Position numbers and translations under genes: made by a program. The notes under the pieces were generated by a model. The model did not search any database. It had not been told where the DNA came from and was given only the letters and a program-made list of their open reading frames with translations. Positions 5,645 through 6,822 of a DNA stretch of 6,822 bases are shown piece after piece. Source of the DNA: Klebsiella pneumoniae (GTDB lineage: Bacteria; Bacteroidota; Bacteroidia; Flavobacteriales; Flavobacteriaceae); NCBI GenBank assembly GCA_943325355.2, contig CALPPA020000089.1, positions 1-6,822 of the forward strand, given 5' to 3'. Position 1 is the stretch's first letter, and each line of letters starts with the position of its first letter.

Positions 5645-6822
5645 TTACTTTCCTTTTTGAGCATTCATTTCCATATAATCCAAAGCAAGATTTGCCATAG
5701 CTTTCATTCCTAAAACAAAACCATCTTCATCAATATAAAAATCAGGTGTATGATGTCCTGCAGTTTCTGTAGCAGTTTTTCCTTTTGCCATTCCTCCTAA
5801 AAAAAAGTAAAGACCTGGAATTTTATCTTGATAATACGAAAAATCTTCGGCTCCCGTAGTTGCTGGGGCTAGATTAACATTGTTTTTTCCTGCTACTTCT
5901 TCTAATGTTGGCACCATTTTCTCTGTCAAAGTAGGATCATTATAGGTAATCAGTGTTTTAGAAGTGATACTAACTTCTGCCGTAGCTCCGGCACTTTCTG
6001 CAATATTGGTAGCGATTTGGTTTACTTTGGCATGAATCATTTTTTGATCTTTGCTATCGAGTGTGCGTATTGTTCCCTTCATCTCTAATTCCTCTGGAAT
6101 TATATTATTTCTTATTCCTGCACTAATTTGTCCAACAGTCACTACAGCTGCATTTTCTGTTAGGTTTGCGCTGCGACTTACAATGGTTTGTAATCCAATG
6201 ATAATTTGAGAAGCTGTTACAATAGGGTCAATGCCATACCACGGGCTTGCACCGTGAGACTGTTTTCCTTTTACTTTTATTGTAAACCAATCTGAAGACG
6301 CCATAGTTCCTCCTGGTCGGTATTTAATTTTTCCAACTTCGGTTTGTGCGTTGATGTGCAAACCAAATATCACGTCAACTTTTGGGTTTTCGAGCACGCC
6401 TTCTTTGACCATTAATTCTGCACCGCCTTCTTCTCCTTCAGGTGGTCCTTCTTCGGCTGGTTGAAAAATAAATTTTACAGTACCTTTTAATTCACTTTTG
6501 ATTGAAGCCAAAATCTCTGCAGTTCCCATTAAAATAGCAGTATGTGTATCGTGTCCGCAAGCATGCATTATGTTGACTGGATTTCCGTTGTATTCTCCTT
6601 CTACTTTGGATGCAAAAGGAAGGTTCACACGTTCTTTTACAGGTAATGCATCGATATCAGCTCTAAGTGCAACTACAGGTCCTGGTTTTCCTCCTTTTAA
6701 AATCCCTACAACACCTGTTTTGGCAACACCGGTCTGCACTTCAATTCCTAAAGAACGAAGATGTGCAGCTATTTTTTCGGCAGTTTTAAATTCTCTATTT
6801 CCCAGTTCTGGATTTTGATGAA
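5645..6822 (-). CDS. M20-family amidohydrolase/carboxypeptidase (N-terminus outside window)
   Basis: A dinuclear-metal peptidase-family hydrolase of the M20D type, related to N-acyl-amino-acid, hippurate and IAA-amino-acid amidohydrolases. The frame stays open to the right edge. The 27 codons before a possible GTG at 6739-6737 encode HQNPELGNREF, the conserved M20 N-terminal motif, so that GTG is internal and the real start lies beyond 6822. Numbering from that GTG: LRADIDALPV (25-34), metal site MHACGHDTH (58-66), catalytic glutamate in PAEEGPPEGEEGGAE (94-108), GLHIN (126-130), dimerisation-domain SHGASPW (161-167), GAEDFSYY (296-303) and HHTPDF (329-334). All expected metal-binding and catalytic residues are present, so activity is likely. 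About 391 residues are visible; families of this type run about 400-440, so little is missing. A signal peptide cannot be judged. It converges on the operon and is probably unrelated to it. Confidence 0.95.
   Translation of the reverse strand, partial: HQNPELGNREFKTAEKIAAHLRSLGIEVQTGVAKTGVVGILKGGKPGPVVALRADIDALPVKERVNLPFASKVEGEYNGNPVNIMHACGHDTHTAILMGTAEILASIKSELKGTVKFIFQPAEEGPPEGEEGGAELMVKEGVLENPKVDVIFGLHINAQTEVGKIKYRPGGTMASSDWFTIKVKGKQSHGASPWYGIDPIVTASQIIIGLQTIVSRSANLTENAAVVTVGQISAGIRNNIIPEELEMKGTIRTLDSKDQKMIHAKVNQIATNIAESAGATAEVSITSKTLITYNDPTLTEKMVPTLEEVAGKNNVNLAPATTGAEDFSYYQDKIPGLYFFLGGMAKGKTATETAGHHTPDFYIDEDGFVLGMKAMANLALDYMEMNAQKGK

Noticed and set aside
6498..6818. 106-codon open frame on the plus strand
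   Set aside because: It is antisense to the conserved M20 coding sequence, including its metal-binding motif; a shadow frame.

Overview
The window looks like chromosomal DNA from a member of the Bacteroidota, most likely Flavobacterium or a close relative. The evidence is strongly AT-rich sequence, A-rich start contexts without Shine-Dalgarno motifs, a promoter matching the Bacteroidota pattern TTTG-N19-TAnnTTTG, and protein families typical of flavobacteria. No RNA gene, CRISPR array, insertion sequence, integrase or phage gene was seen. The longest gene-free stretch is the 119-base divergent spacer at 626-744.

Layout: (a) 1-625, minus strand, is the N-terminal two thirds of a TIGR01777-family NAD(P)-binding protein whose 3' end lies outside the window. 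(b) 626-744 is a divergent promoter region with a good promoter for the leftward gene, a weaker one for the rightward gene and a possible operator palindrome. (c) 745-5551, plus strand, is a tight run of five genes that reads as one operon: a TetR-fold protein, an ABC1/UbiB-type atypical kinase, a classical SDR, GTP cyclohydrolase I (folE), and an NmrA-like extended SDR fused to a DUF2867 domain. Gaps are -1, 63, 40 and 22 bases. (d) 5645-6822, minus strand, is an M20-family metallo-amidohydrolase, convergent with the operon. Its N-terminus lies beyond the right edge.

How the genes may work together: the TetR-fold protein and the UbiB-like protein overlap at TAATG and are probably translated in a coupled way. 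UbiB-family proteins act on isoprenoid-lipid metabolism, FolE makes the pterin precursor dihydroneopterin triphosphate, and two Rossmann proteins complete the set. From general recollection of flavobacterial gene neighbourhoods, genes of these families often lie near photolyase/cryptochrome genes. A light- or oxidative-stress-related redox/pterin module is therefore a reasonable hypothesis, but no photolyase is present here and the link is inference.

The most unusual points are: the SDR lacks the catalytic tyrosine (IxxxK instead of YxxxK); the UbiB-like kinase has changes in both family-defining motifs (KxGQ to KVAQ, ExD to ETN) while keeping a full catalytic core; and the TetR-fold/UbiB pairing resembles the eukaryotic COQ9/COQ8 pair. 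An 18-bp perfect tandem duplication spans the stop codon of the kinase gene.
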